From positions 310,001 to 374,000 of the forward strand of contig JABSSW010000035.1 of assembly GCA_018902385.1 (NCBI GenBank): DNA of 64,000 nucleotides. The letters run 5' to 3'. The DNA is from Physcia stellaris. Taxonomy: Eukaryota; Ascomycota; Lecanoromycetes; Caliciales; Physciaceae. Shown piece by piece: positions 1 to 11,798 of the stretch. How positions within the stretch are numbered: position 1 is the first letter of the stretch; each line of letters opens with the position of its first letter. The notes under the pieces were generated by a model. The model did not search any database, had not been told where the DNA came from, and saw nothing but the letters and a program-made list of their open reading frames with translations. The translations under genes and the position numbers were made by a program.

Positions 1-783
1 CGCTGGGAGTCTAACGCCACAGCACAAGCCTACCCTACGCCTACCGATTCTGTAATCGACGAAGACGAGTTTGGCGAGCCCGAATCTCTCTATCAATATC
101 ATGTCCAAATACGAGAATGGCTGACGGGTGAATCTGAGGCCGATGCACGTTTAATCCAGTTCGGACCCTTTTTCACGTTAGCAGAAGCAAACAAAGTGGC
201 GGAAAACAGTGTTCAGAGGCCAAGCGAGAATAATAGGGATGTGATATTTCGCCCAGGAGCATGGTCATACAATTACAGCCAAGACGACAAAGGCATGCAG
301 ATTCATGCGGTAGGCTCCGGGGGTGGGTCGATTGAAGCTTCAGTGAGCCGCAACATTACACCACCAGAACAGCTTACACTTCTACCGTCCAACGCTTTCA
401 GCATTCCCCTGGTCCTGTATTTAGCCAAATCTCAACCAACACAAGTGCCGATGCTGAATGAGGACGATGTTTCTGGGGAATCCCCTCCTAGAACACATAA
501 CTTTCCTAACCTTGTGCTAGCAACTACACTTAAGGCGTGCACCACTCTCGACCTAGCAAACAAAGCAGCTGGCGCCAAGTGGCTGGAGCTCGAGACCAAA
601 GATTTGACAGATGATGCACTGGACAACCACAAGAGAGCCGTATCAGAAACATCCCTTCGAAAGCTGCTTCGCAAAATGAGCGAAGAAAATGTTAGCTTCG
701 ACCGCACCTGGCTTGACAGTAGCTCAGGGGAGAACATCCATGTCTGGGTTGAAATGGTCGAAATCGAGGGGCCGCGTAATTGA
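1..783 (+). CDS. 3' part of an unrecognised fungal protein
   Basis: The frame is open from the first base of the window to a TGA at 781-783, giving 260 residues of a protein whose start lies upstream. There is no methionine near the apparent GTG at 196, so that is not a start. I do not recognise the family. The visible part begins with an acidic stretch (EDEFGEPES), then a segment with a conserved-looking feel (YQYHVQIREW, FGPFFTLAEANKVAE), followed by VIFRPGAW and a Gly/Ser-rich turn (GSGGGS). The C-terminal third is charged and helical-looking (KLLRKMSEENVSFDR). No signal peptide or membrane segment is visible. It converges on the minus-strand RING gene. Coding status is supported by the uninterrupted 783-base frame and balanced codon use; function is unknown. 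Confidence 0.75.
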   Translation, partial: RWESNATAQAYPTPTDSVIDEDEFGEPESLYQYHVQIREWLTGESEADARLIQFGPFFTLAEANKVAENSVQRPSENNRDVIFRPGAWSYNYSQDDKGMQIHAVGSGGGSIEASVSRNITPPEQLTLLPSNAFSIPLVLYLAKSQPTQVPMLNEDDVSGESPPRTHNFPNLVLATTLKACTTLDLANKAAGAKWLELETKDLTDDALDNHKRAVSETSLRKLLRKMSEENVSFDRTWLDSSSGENIHVWVEMVEIEGPRN

Positions 784-1260
784 TGGGATGATGAGATGGC
801 TCAACAACCGGGTCACGGGCAATCCATACGCACCATTCAGCCAAAAATGAAAAAGAATTACAAAAGTAACAGCATACTCAGAGATACACTATTGTCATAA
901 TTAGTGACTGGACGTTTGTCCAATTGGCATTTGAACAAGCTGACGATTTTGACGGGTCGAGATTTGACTCGAGCTCAAGCGGACTGTCGAGTGGCGTGCC
1001 TGGATGTCGAAGGGCAGTTCGAGCTTGGCTTGACGGGTACCGACCATGGAACAAGCTAGGGACGTTCGATTGGGCTGAGAGCAGAAACAAATCTGCAGTG
1101 GTTGGTTAGATTCATAGCGGAATCCAATTGAGTTCAAAATTACCATAGTACCTCCTAGATCTGACAACTCGTGTGAAATTTCGCAAACGGACACGAGACT
1201 CAGCGCTCAGGCATATCGATGCTTGTGTGTAGTACTGATTAAGTCTTCCCAACCAAATTA
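784..1260. other. Convergent intergenic spacer
   Basis: 477 bases lie between two genes that end towards each other. They hold the two 3' untranslated regions. I see no convincing coding frame, RNA gene or repeat here. Confidence 0.5.
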
Positions 1261-2450
1261 TTAACACTGAAAAGCCACTCCTTCTTTCGTAGCCATATTC
1301 TTGCCGCCTCCTGCAAAGCCTGTACCCTCACTACTAATCTCCACTAGGCCCGGCTTCAACGCCTCTTTCTCCCCTTTATCCTTTTTCTTGCTCTTGTCCT
1401 TGCTTCCCCGAGCTGTCAAGTCCGTCTCACAGACATAGCATACTGCCCTTTCTCCCTCTTCGGTATCAGCATTCGCGGCATGCGGGTCTGGCGGTCCGTT
1501 GGCAGGGGACATGAATTTCCCAGCGCATGGTTTGCAGAGCACATGCCCGCAAGGTACCGTAAGAACCGCTTTGAGAGTATTGCTGAGGACTTTGGTGCAG
1601 GCGGGGCAGACCAAGGCAGGCGCTTCGGCTGAGGTTGAGGAATCTTTGCTCTTTGAGAATGTTATGGGGACGAGGGTCTTGAGAGATAGAGGATGCGTGT
1701 TCTTCGCTGACGAGGCAGGACATATAGGGGATAGCTTCAAGGGTTTGGTAGGTACATTTGCATTGGTTGAGGGCGTCAGAGAGGGGACCCAGAAGGAAGG
1801 GAGGTTTTGTTTGGCAGCCTGCGTGAGCAATTAGGATACCCCAGTTCACAAGAATTCTAATTGAAAATTGACAGCCTACCTTCTCATCATCAATAGCCTT
1901 TCTCGCCCTCCCTCTCTCCTCCTTCGCATTTCTCAACATCTCCTCTTCATCCAACTCGAACTTCCTCTTCACACCCCTCCCTACCGCTCCCTCAGCAATC
2001 TCTCCACTCCCCTTCTTTTTCTCTAACCCCATCATGACCTCCTCAAAGTCCTTCACCGCCCGTTCTCTCTCTTCTTCAGTCCTCTCCCTCCCCAGCTCCT
2101 CCTCCTCCAGTCTTCGTCTCTCATCTTCTTTCTCTAATCGTTTTATCTCCTTGCGCTGAGCGAGGAGATTGCTAACGGCGCATTCGCGGCAAAAAATGTC
2201 GCCGTGAGTGGAGCATGCGACCGGGTCGATGGCAGGTTGGAGACAAAGCCGGCAGGAGGCGAAGGGGAGGAAGGAGTCGCGCGTTAGTCGGGTTGCTTGT
2301 GAGCCCCAGGTTGATTTCAATTGAGAGCGTTCGTGGGAGGTGAAGAATGCGAGAGAGGTGTTGCGCTTGCCTGAAAAAGTTGTCTTAGACTTAGACTTCG
2401 ACGGGGGTAATACTCATTTCAAAAGCACGGAAAAACTTACTATGAGACAT
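1261..2450 (-). CDS. NOSIP-like RING/U-box protein
   Basis: The spliced minus-strand gene is join(1261..1818, 1880..2370, 2441..2450), giving 352 residues starting [18 protein letters not shown], the hallmark N-terminus of nitric-oxide-synthase-interacting-protein (NOSIP) family proteins. The first exon is only 10 bases; its GTAAGT donor and CAG acceptor restore that N-terminus exactly, which decides the start. An N-terminal split zinc finger is visible (C43, C46, C56, H59, C64, C67), then a long Glu/Arg/Lys-rich coiled-coil-like helix (about 70-160). A C-terminal RING follows (CPAC at about 238, then CGHVLCKPC and CYVC). The tail is lysine-rich and ends VAFQC. Family members are E3 ubiquitin ligases, nuclear and linked to the spliceosome in animals; the role in fungi is inferred. 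It is divergent from the tafazzin gene with a 225-base shared promoter region. Confidence 0.9.
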
Positions 2451-2675
2451 ATCGTCGATTGAGCATGAGGGTCAGAATTCAGAAAGCGATTATTAGATAT
2501 GCTGCATCTTCCTCCACGGTTCTCTATGTAGCGACGCTAGGCCGAAAGGGGACGTACTCCGCAAGGGGATCGCCAAGACGTGAAATTGTTTGCTTGCCAT
2601 GATTGACAACGCTCTTGCATTGAACAATTGCCAGTATCTTCACTTCTTTCATCTCATGATAGAGTCTCCCACTCG
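2451..2675. promoter_or_regulatory. Shared divergent promoter region
   Basis: The 225 bases separating the start codons of the RING gene (minus) and the tafazzin gene (plus) must hold both promoters and 5' leaders. No specific factor site stands out. Confidence 0.4.
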
Positions 2676-4009
2676 ATGGCTGACCAACTTGCTGCGCCGA
2701 GCTTGCCATGGCGCATCGGTTCCTCTGCCACGATGGGTATTGTTGGCGCCCTGACGCGATCATTCATGTATGGGCTCAATAGCATGGAAACCCACGGCCT
2801 CGATAGCTTTCTCGAGCTCTTAGACAAGAGGAAAGACGTTGACCAAAGAGAGAGAGGCTTGATCACAGGTAAGCGCGTGCCCAAACGCCTTTCTACAATT
2901 TTTCCTAAATGACGCCTTCATAGTCTCGAACCACATATGCGTGTACGTACGTATTCAACCAGCTTGATATTACGGAAGGATACAATCACTAAACCTGCCA
3001 ACGTACCAGCATTGATGACCCGTTGATATGGGCTACTCTACCCTTCCGCTACAACTTCAATCCCAGCAATTCCCGCTGGGGTCTTGGGAGCCATGACATC
3101 TGCTTCAAGAACAAGTAATTCATCCCTCATACCCTTAACCACGGCCTCGATCTGATGACAGTCTCTAGATTCGCCTCCACATTCTTCACCTTCGGCCAGA
3201 CCCTCCCCACCCACCGCCTAGCCCACTCCCCCCACGGCGGCCCCTTCCAAAACACCATGACCGAAGCCGTCCGCCTCCTCTCTCGTCCGCCCTTCACTAA
3301 CCCCGAACAAACCCTCTCACCAGCCACTTCGCCCTCACCATCCCCATCCTCGCCAGACATCATCGACCCATTCACCTCCCCCACGACCCACACATACACC
3401 TACTCCACCAACGGCACGGACACCTTCCCCGCACCATCCGCCTTTGCCTCCCGCCACTATAGCTGGGTCCACATCTTCCCCGAAGGCCGCGTGCACCAGC
3501 ATCCGCGCAAAACAATGCGGTATTTCAAATGGGGCGTCGCGCGCCTGATCCTCGAACCGGACGTCTGCCCGGACATAGTGCCGATGTGGATCGAGGGTAA
3601 CAACGAGATTATGCATGAGGCCAGGCAGTGGCCGCGGTTTGTGCCGAGGGTGGGGAAGCGGTGCGCGGTGTGGTTTGGGGAGAATGTTGGGGGCGGAGGG
3701 GAGGGGAGTGTGTTCCATGAGTTGAGGGAGAGGTGGAGGGTGCTTGTTGAGGATATGAGGGAGAAAGAGGGGCGGAGTGGTGAGAGCAGGGAAGTGGGGA
3801 TATTGGAGGATGAGTTGAAGTACGGGCATGAGGCGGTGGAGTTGAGGAAGGAGTGCACGATGGCTGTTAGGAGGGAGGTGCTTAAGGTGAGGCGGCTGAG
3901 GGGGTTACCAGATGAGGATCCAAAGGAAGGCTTGGTGGAGACCTGGACGCAAGAAGGTGGGAAGAGGGAGGGACGGATGAGTGATGGAAGCTGGGTAAAG
4001 GATACGTGA
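2676..4009 (+). CDS. TAZ1: Tafazzin-type phospholipid acyltransferase
   Basis: The spliced gene join(2676..2868, 2924..2942, 3010..3114, 3169..4009) encodes 385 residues. The tiny 19-base second exon is required: it rebuilds the catalytic HX4D motif SNHICVIDDP (H68 to D73) followed by LIWATLPFRYNF, diagnostic of tafazzins. Next come GLGSHDICFKN and TFGQTLPTHR, a Pro/Ser/Thr-rich insert (about 142-200), and the second acyltransferase block WVHIFPEGRVHQHP (FPEGR at about 209). WGVARLILEP and VPMWIEGNNEIM follow. Tafazzin is a mitochondrial-membrane transacylase that remodels cardiolipin acyl chains. The C-terminal 150 residues are charged and helical and look fungus-specific. Codon use is GC-rich throughout. 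The first ATG in frame gives the usual short N-terminus (WRIGSSATMGIVGALTRSFMYG), which contains the amphipathic membrane-binding helix. Confidence 0.93.
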
Positions 4010-4235
4010 GAATGGGGAGCATCAATTGTTGGCATAGGGTTGAGATTCTGTATTAATAAAGATTATAAAAGTCTCCCTCCATTATGACCTTGTCCGTCAA
4101 AATATACGAACGTATACCCAAAGCCGTGAAGTCGTAAAACAGTAGCCATAACATCGTATACTCATACTTACCCAACACCAATCAATCATCCCCCCAAAAA
4201 GTCAAAGAACCCCCCCTAATACAGCCCATATCCCC

Positions 4236-6687
4236 TCACCCCCAAACCTTAGCCGTAACAGCCTTCATAGCCAACACCTCAATCCGCCTCGCATACACCT
4301 TCATCATATGCATAACCGGGTCCCCAAACACCACCTCCCTTAGCTGCTGATCACTCGCGACCTCGGCCCGGACATCATCGTCCAGATTCTCCCGACTCAC
4401 CCTCTCCCCCCTGAGCACCACCAACCGCCCCGCATTCGACAGCGCCCCCGGCGGCACGCCCCACACGTGCTGCATACTCGACGGGACAAGCGCAGCAGGC
4501 GCACTATTCACCCGACCCGCCTTCGGCCGTACGAACCCCAGCGCGCACTTCTGCGCCCTGTTGTCCGGTATCGAAGTCCGCGGCGCGGGGCTAGTGTACA
4601 GATCCAGCAGCGAGCGGATATAAGCTTTGTCCGCGCGGGGCACGGGATCGCCCTCATTGATGAAGGACAAGAAGAGGGATTTGCGGAAGCGCGGCTCCGA
4701 GGGTTTGGTCAGGGGCAGCAGGGAGACGGGCGGCGCGCCGAAGGTCAGGCAGTGGATCCGCTTGAAGCAGCCTGTTAGGATGTTGAGTTCTGATTTCACG
4801 TCTAGGGCTAGCATGTGTGCGTAGAGTAGCGAGGCTACGGCGCCGCCGGCGGAGTGCCCTGTCATGAGCAGGGAGCAGGAGCTGCGTTTTGGGTCTTCTT
4901 CCAGCAGGGAGCGGAGGCGGGCGGCGACGGGGGGATCATGCGGCGGGCGACGGAGAGGAAGCCGGAGTGGCAGAGATTGCCGGGGTCGTCCTGGGAGGCG
5001 ATGTTAGCTGCGGTGTCTTTTGTGGACTAATTCGTGGATGTCCGAATTCTGGATAGGGTTGGGGAGTGTGCAAGAACGAAAAGGAACACTTGCGACTGCA
5101 GTAAGACTGAGAAATGGGAAGCGCAGTGCAAGACGGGGAAGTGAAATGTCTACAGCCGCGTGGCAATAACTAAAAACTATAAAACAATTATGCAGAGAAT
5201 GGGAAGGACCGATGAACGCGGTAAAGCAGGACGTTTTGTTGTACTTACGAGGAAGTCTCCAGGCGATACTGGGGCCGAGTTCAGATTAACAGCCCAATCC
5301 ATGAAAGTCTGACTGCCTCGAATGGCAAAGACTATGGTGTTCATGTCGTCGACCGGGACGGACTTGATGACCATTGCTTTGGTTCCCATCTTCCAATTAG
5401 CATCTACGTGCGCCTCTCTCTCTTTCCCTGAAGGCTTCGTGTAGACCCTCTGAGAGTACTGAGCTGCTAGGCATAGTAATGGATAAGACGGCATGTACCT
5501 TTATCTGTTAGTTTATTTGGATATATGAGGGGAGCGGCGTGGCTTACAGCTTCAATGAAGGTAGATCTGGAGGTAACCTCGAGTTGGCGTACAAATTGGC
5601 TTTCTTGAAGTAGTTGACGCCGATAATAGTAGAAGAGATGGCGCGATTGGCGCTTTGGGAGACTTTGCTCGCAGAGCCCCACCCGCCGCGAAGTGCTGGT
5701 TGACGGTCGTAAACGTCTAAGATGTAATCAATGGCGAGTCAATAGACCTCGCAGAAACGAACATCTTACCGAGCTCTTTCTCATCTCCACTAAATGCTTC
5801 CCCGTCGATAGAGGTTAGCACATTATCAAGCTTCGTCGATATCAAATCTTCGAGACCTGTCTGGGGAGGAGATGGATTCGCTGGTGAGAATTTCTGATCG
5901 GACAGATGCCTCGAGCTATTTGTAGGACGAGGGAGTTTGCTTGGAGGGTTTCTCTTGGCACGCTCCTCGCTCGTAATTCCAGTGGACTCTCGAGGTGGTT
6001 TAGCCAAGGCCTTCTTTCCATGCTCTTCATTCGGGGTTCTTGTCGCATTTGGGGACGGTTTTGCAGCAATCTTCTTTTCGTACTCCGGCATCATACCACT
6101 CTTTTCGCTCTTGATAGCTTTGGCAGCGACTTTCTTGTCCTGCTCTTGGCTCATGCTATCTTTTACATTCTGAACTGACTTGGCGACAAGCCTTGCTAGG
6201 TCGGGAGACGATTTGCCTAACTGAAGACCGGGGGCAGACTTCACAGCATCCTGACCGTGCGAGGGTGCTCTAGGAGGCAAGGGGGGTGGAATCCGAACCA
6301 AAGGTAGTGACACAGCCGGAACGGTAGGCTTTGAAAAGCCATTGTCGCAGGAGCAATGTGGACTAGGAGAGTATGGTGGTGGAGGCTCAAAAGTAGGTGG
6401 GTCGGTCTTCGCCGGTACTTGGGCTCTATCTACTCGTAGGTGTTTGTCGGTCGAAGGCGATGATAATGGCAACGGCAATGTCCATTGTGAAGAATTGCTA
6501 GCGGCTTGAAGGTTGCGAGCGGCGGGTTTCCGCTTGGGTCCATTGATGTTCTTCTTCTTCCTCACGAGCATCAACTTCTCATCAGCGTTATCGAAAAGTA
6601 ACCAAGTCATCTCCCGACCTGTTCCTGTAGATTTGGAAATCATAGAGGAGAGAATATGGTCTTGCTGCTCCGCGAATTTGCAGAATC
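4236..6687 (-). CDS. Class-3 lipase, with one frameshift; 5' end unresolved
   Basis: Minus-strand exons, 3' to 5': 4236..4990, 5249..5498, 5548..5716, and 5770 to about 6687. The fold of fungal class-3 (alpha/beta hydrolase) lipases is clear. FAIRGSQTFMDWAVNL carries the oxyanion region and CHSGFLSVARRM precedes the elbow. TGHSAGGAVASLLY holds the nucleophile Ser, EGDPVPRAD the Asp region and GDPVMHMMKVY the likely catalytic His. The long N-terminal part (CRPGFCKFAEQQDHILSS, then a Lys/Pro/Ser-rich low-complexity region) is probably a disordered regulatory extension. Between SVARRM and AARLRSLLEED the frame slips by one base at a run of six G (4929-4934); one more base would restore it. The true start is not found: a stop lies at 6707-6709 in the exon frame, so an upstream exon exists, possibly within about 6780-7104. 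No signal peptide is visible; activity is uncertain because of the frameshift. Confidence 0.8.
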
Positions 6688-6709
6688 CTGGCCGGCACGA
6701 TGGTTTTCA

Positions 6710-8410
6710 GGACGAAGTTTTGAGTAGGCAAGGTCTGAGCGCAGCCCTGCTTTCATGATCATTGCGACTGGGCGTCCAAATGCCTTGGGGTCTGCATATA
6801 ATCATCCAAAGTATGCAAAATAGTATGCAGCGAGCCGAAGTTAACAAATTCCCATCTTCGTGCAGTCATTGGAGGGTAAACCCCAGATCCGTTCTGCAGG
6901 CTGCAGCCAGAAGCTTGGACAACAGCCTGGGCCAGGAGCCTGCAGTAGACCATGCACGACCGGTAAACCATCTACGCTATCTAGCCAATGAATTAGCCGT
7001 CTTGGGGAATTATTGAAATGCGAGAGGATATAGATAGGCCACGTACATGAAGTATCCGAATATTGAAGAGGCTTGCCATTCGTATCCTCCTTTCTCCACA
7101 CCATTTTCTGCGTGCCAACGACTTTTCAACCACGAATGTTGTCCACCGGTACGCTGCGCACAGATCATTGACCCGGCTCCCCTAAATTTTCCACACAGGT
7201 CGCAATCAAGGCCCCCAAGGTTTATCAATGAAGTACGCCGCAAAGCGTCTAGATCACGATCTCCACGCTTCTAGGAACTATGGTAGTATGGTTTCTTTCT
7301 TCTCTGAAAAGACTGTGCAAACCTGACCGCCGATTCCATTGCAATCTGCCAACTCTTCTTTAATTGGATTCTTAACCTCTGTCCACAGCAGGAAGCCACA
7401 GGAACTATAAGACATCAATAGCAAGAAACCTAAACAATAGCGATTGTACGATGCAGAGAAGAAGGAACGACCGAGGAACAAGGGGAAAACACTATTGTAA
7501 GTCGCAGATTGTGTACATGCGTGTTCTTGCCCAATTGGTTACCTTCCCTAGGCAAGGACCTTGCAGCAGAGAATAATGCAAAGAGTGAAAAGAAGAACAA
7601 GTTCTTGAGTAAGACAATGTTATTAACAATCATCGAATCTTTTCTCGCAATTCGGGACCACCTATACAGAGACTCGACTTATCCAGGCGGCGACGCAAGC
7701 CATACGAAACGGACACGGCACCCACGCCTCTGACATAGGTGAAATAACTCATACCATGGACATACGTCATTAAGCACCGTCCTTTAAAGGAAAGTGACCG
7801 GTCCTTTCGGGACAAGAAAGACCTTGAAAGGTTGCACATTGTCGCCAGCAGAGACAAGATAACCCTTTGACCGACATCAGTCAGTATGTCCATCGATGGG
7901 GAGAATCAGGAGTGGGCAAATTCACGCTTGCAGCGATGATCTTCCTACCTCGAAGCGTCGATTCCGGCCTTGATGTAGAAATGCGCCCGGTAAATATCGT
8001 CCTTGAGACCATCCTGTCAGTCCTCATCACCACGTGGCAAGTTCTCGGTATTATGTTGCTCCCTGTGGACTCGCTTTAGCCTACTATCCATCTGGTCTGG
8101 GGATGCGCGAATAAAGTAGAAATGGCTATAGACAGCGCTACTTATTGCATTGATAGCTTTCCGATGCATAGCTACCCGAGGCCTGGAAGCTGATTGTGCT
8201 CCCAGAAGATATCCTAAGAACGCTACATGAGGTATATGCGACCCTCGCTCGCCTAACGGTATCCACCCAGTCTGATACCATTGACATATCAGCCTCACAC
8301 CCAATAAAGCAGCGATCGAACAATTACTCCGAAAACTGCGCCGTGCTATGAAAATTAGACTTCAATACATCTTGAGCCCTACCAAGGGGCAATGATCTCT
8401 CATGAGCTTT
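6710..8410. other. Intergenic region, possible lipase 5' exons
   Basis: About 1.7 kb separates the recognised lipase exons from the 3' end of the kinesin gene. On the minus strand, roughly 6780-6930 reads as a plausible peptide (ARRWEFVNFGSLHTILHTLDD) that could be an upstream lipase exon, but I could not find splice sites in the right phase to connect it. From about 7,100 to 8,410 I see only short frames with no recognisable product. Confidence 0.35.
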
Positions 8411-11259
8411 TCAGTCCTTGGTTTTAGTTTGTCTTTTTGCCGTTCCAATATGGGTATTGTGGACCTATTGTAGAGAGTCAGCATTCCCTTTCCTCGGCAT
8501 GAGGTCAAGCCAAACCTTTGTTGCGAATTTGAGACTTGTCAAAGTCTCGCTCAAATGCGCTTGGAGGGGACTTATCATAACGAACATGAGTGTCTTTGAG
8601 TTGCCTCCAAGCGAGAATTGCAGCAGATATGTCAGCTTGTGTGAAGTCAGCATTACTGGATCGAGCTGTTTGGAGTGTTCGAACGGTAGCATTGCCTACC
8701 TTGCTGTTTCTATAAGGTACGTGGCCTCCTTCTTTACCCTGGCCTAGGGCTCCTATAACGTCACCGAGGCAACTTAGGCTCTTATTGATGCTCTGTGTCT
8801 CTTTAAGGCGCTCTCCGGTAGCTCCACTATGACTTAGTCGTTCGCTACCAGCAAGATCGACCAGGTTCAACGTCCCTTCGCTTCTCTCTCCAGTGACACT
8901 ATTCTCGCCAATAAGCTTCAGGATGAAAACCGAGTGACTTCTGGATGAGCGCTCGTTAGCGTTCGTCGCAGCAACTGAACGATTAGCGGACGCGTCTCGA
9001 AGAATGCTCTCGACTTTGTTCGGGGAGTCGAGGTTGACGACGGTAACATCAGTGATGGTCGTTTTAGATCTTTGCATATCATGTCGTATTTCATGCTTCT
9101 TCTTGTCCATGTCGTCCGCCTTTCCCAGCAGATCGTTCAAGTTCTCATTGTATACTTCGACGAAAGAGCCCTCCATTGAATATTTCCAGCCTTTTTCCTC
9201 CAAGGACTTTGCTGTACTGTAGATTTGGTTTACGGCAAGCGGTATCATACCGTCCACAGAGGACATTGTATATGTTTTACCACTACCGGTCTGTCCGTAG
9301 CAGAAAATGCACACGTTGTAGCCGTCCAAAGCGCTCTGAACGAGTTGGCTGATTTCACCAAAGACATCGGCATTTGCCGAATTTGGGCCAAAGACGCGAT
9401 CAAATGCGAATGCGTTCGTTTTCGTGGTTATTGTTCCAAGACTACTCTTCTCTGGTTGACCTAAAACCTCAACTTCCCTCGAATCGCTTTCGTTATCTGG
9501 ATACTTGATCCGCGCAACTTCCGAATCGGTCTGTAAAGGAGGCCGAACTCGACAGAACACTCTAATGTTACCCTTCAACTCTTGGACTTGATTGTGGAGT
9601 TTTCTGCGTAAAGTCTCTTCGGTTCTTAATTTTTCGTTGGCTTCAGAAGCACTTCTGATCGCATTCTGCATCCTCATTTCCAGGTCAGCAAAGGCCTGAG
9701 ACTGGCTCTTATTGTCGGACTCCAGGAATGTTATATGCGCTCTTAATGTGCTCATGCCCGTCTCCAGCTTAAGGGCGTTACTCGATGCCTCGGATAATTG
9801 GGAACGTAGATTCTCGTTAAGGCGCCGCTCTCGATCTACGTCTGCTTGCGATTGCTGCAATTCATCTCGGATTGACTGAATAACCTTTTGTTGTTTCTCC
9901 ATCTCTAGCTCCAGCTTCTGTTGGGACAGTGCGCCGTCGCTGGTTAACGATTGAACCTCCATCTGACGACGAGACTGTTCCTCCTCCAAAGCGTTCTGTA
10001 ATTGGCGTCTGACGTCGTCCACTTCTTCCTGATGTCTGCGGAGTTCCCGCCGCAGATCTTCGTCTTTATCACGCCGAATATCATCAAGCTCTCGACGGTG
10101 TTGTCTTTGCATGTCATCGAGGGTAATGTTATGATATCTTTTAGAATCTTCGAGGGCCGTGAATGAGGCGTGGAGCTGAGCCTTCACAGCATCGAAACTT
10201 GTTCGAAGTTCAGCATTACTTGATTGCAATTGCGTTCTTATTTCCTCGAGCTCTTCATCTTTATACCTTTGTCAGTATGCATCGAGGAGCCACTATGATT
10301 GACCTACTTTTTGTCTTGTACATAGCGATCAAGTCCTTCATGCTGGTTCCCTCGTCTGTCATGAGACTCATCTTCCCTTTCATCTCAAAAAATTCGGACT
10401 CAAACTTCTCCAACCGACTCGCGGTGTCCCAAGCTATCTCTGTGTTAGAATCTCGTGTCAAAAATTTAGGCAGTGCTTTAGCGGTCTTTCTCGATGACTT
10501 GCAGGGGCTTATGGTCCCTGACTGGGGGAGAGGTGTTTGAGGTAGGACACTTTGATCTACAGGCTTTTGCACCGGCTTGGGTATTTGAGATGGCGTACTG
10601 GGAGCATCGCAGCCTACTGCGGAAGTAGGCTGCAGTCCCGATTCGTCAAGTCTCAAGCCATCGAATGCAGTGCACAGCGAGACAACTCGGGAGGACCTTG
10701 CAGAATTGTATTTGCTCGCCCAGCCTGATGTATAGCTCATATGGGTTTCATCGCTTCCATGTGGAACCATATCCTTGTGACCACGGGGATTTCCTTTGGG
10801 ACACAAAGAGAATTGGGGCATACCCTTTTGATCTCCCACGACTCGGCCTATGCCAGGTGCGCCGGGGTGCACTCCCATCGCGGTCAGAGGACGACCTGTG
10901 CTCTGTGAATTCTTGTGTGTCCGGGAACCTGCCATTGCTGATTGGGGACGGTATGATTGTGATGATGCTGTTCGATAGCCAGATCCAGCGCTGCTTGTTA
11001 AAGAGCCACTCGAAGGATAACGGATGGAGGAGACAGATGGCGGCGGCATTGACGAGACGGATGACGAGAACGAAGTTTGGCGTGAGGACTGTACCAAAGG
11101 GTTGGTTCTTCCTGCGGCACTGGCGGGTCGTGAGCTTGGAGGTACTGGGGCAGCTCTTCCTATGGGTTCCCCAGCACGTTCCATGAGAGTCTTTCGCTTT
11201 AGGACCCCCGATGGAGGGGGCATATTGGAGGAGCGGGTATTGTTCGTGGATTCCGTCAT
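8411..11259 (-). CDS. Kinesin-14 (C-terminal motor, Kar3/KlpA type)
   Basis: Minus-strand exons are 8411..8464, 8516..8635, 8700 to about 10,260, and about 10,308..11259, coding for about 890 residues. The first 260 residues are Ser/Pro-rich and basic ([20 protein letters not shown]), as expected for a microtubule-binding tail. A coiled coil follows (roughly 290-560). The motor domain is at the C-terminus: the neck [17 protein letters not shown]-loop GQTGSGKT, switch I NERSSRSH, switch [18 protein letters not shown], then [15 protein letters not shown] and LKFATKV before a short basic tail. A C-terminal motor marks kinesin-14, which moves to microtubule minus ends and works in spindle and nuclear positioning. 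The last two introns are needed to restore PYRNSK/LTYLLQ and [14 protein letters not shown]. The exact junction of the first intron (near 10,304-10,308) is ambiguous. It is divergent from the acyltransferase gene. Confidence 0.93.
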
Positions 11260-11798
11260 CTCGTGAAGCTTTTCGTGAGACTTTTGTGGTGACTGTATCC
11301 GGGTTTTCGGTTGAGGAAGTTGCGAAGCGAACTATGAGCCCAGGTGGATATATCAGTAAGAATGCAACAGCTCAGACTTTTGGGATTAGTTTACGCAATT
11401 CTCCTTGTTGTACTCCATGATGAGCCAGCATCAGACTATTTCAGCAAATGCGAAGTGGTAGCGACGGTAAATTTCCCTTGGGCTCAAGGCAAGAGTTCAC
11501 TGTCTCGAACTGCAGCGTAAACAAACAATCACTCGAATGCCAAGCCTTTTCGGCAGCTAGTCTTAGCGCCCGACTAGTTCCAACGACACTGTGACTGTCA
11601 CATGCAATTCAGCTCCGACTCCAGAGGTACGTACTACATCCACTCAGATGCAGATATGTACACGTCAACTGCTATGCCTCATCACCATAATCAACCAACC
11701 TTGCATGGTCAAGGACTGCGATGTAGTCTTTGACTTATTTTTGTATCTCCAATTATCTCATATTTTGACCTTCGGTTCATCTAAAGTGCTTGACCGTA
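11260..11798. promoter_or_regulatory. Divergent intergenic region
   Basis: 539 bases between the start codons of the kinesin-14 gene (minus) and the acyltransferase gene (plus). It must contain both promoters and leaders; pyrimidine-rich stretches are present but no clear motif. No coding potential recognised. Confidence 0.4.

Noticed and set aside
4936-5166. Minus-strand 76-codon frame beside the lipase
   Set aside because: It overlaps the lipase exon and preceding intron in the wrong frame and shows no conserved features.
7867-8079. Short plus frame containing GESGVGKFTLAA as a P-loop protein
   Set aside because: Resembles a Walker A motif, but the frame is only 70 codons with no supporting domain or flanking exons.
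8505-8700. C-terminus of the kinesin as read straight through ([14 protein letters not shown]...)
   Set aside because: A GTAGGC donor at 8,699 and CAAG acceptor at 8,636 restore the conserved [15 protein letters not shown] in another frame, so the straight reading is intron.
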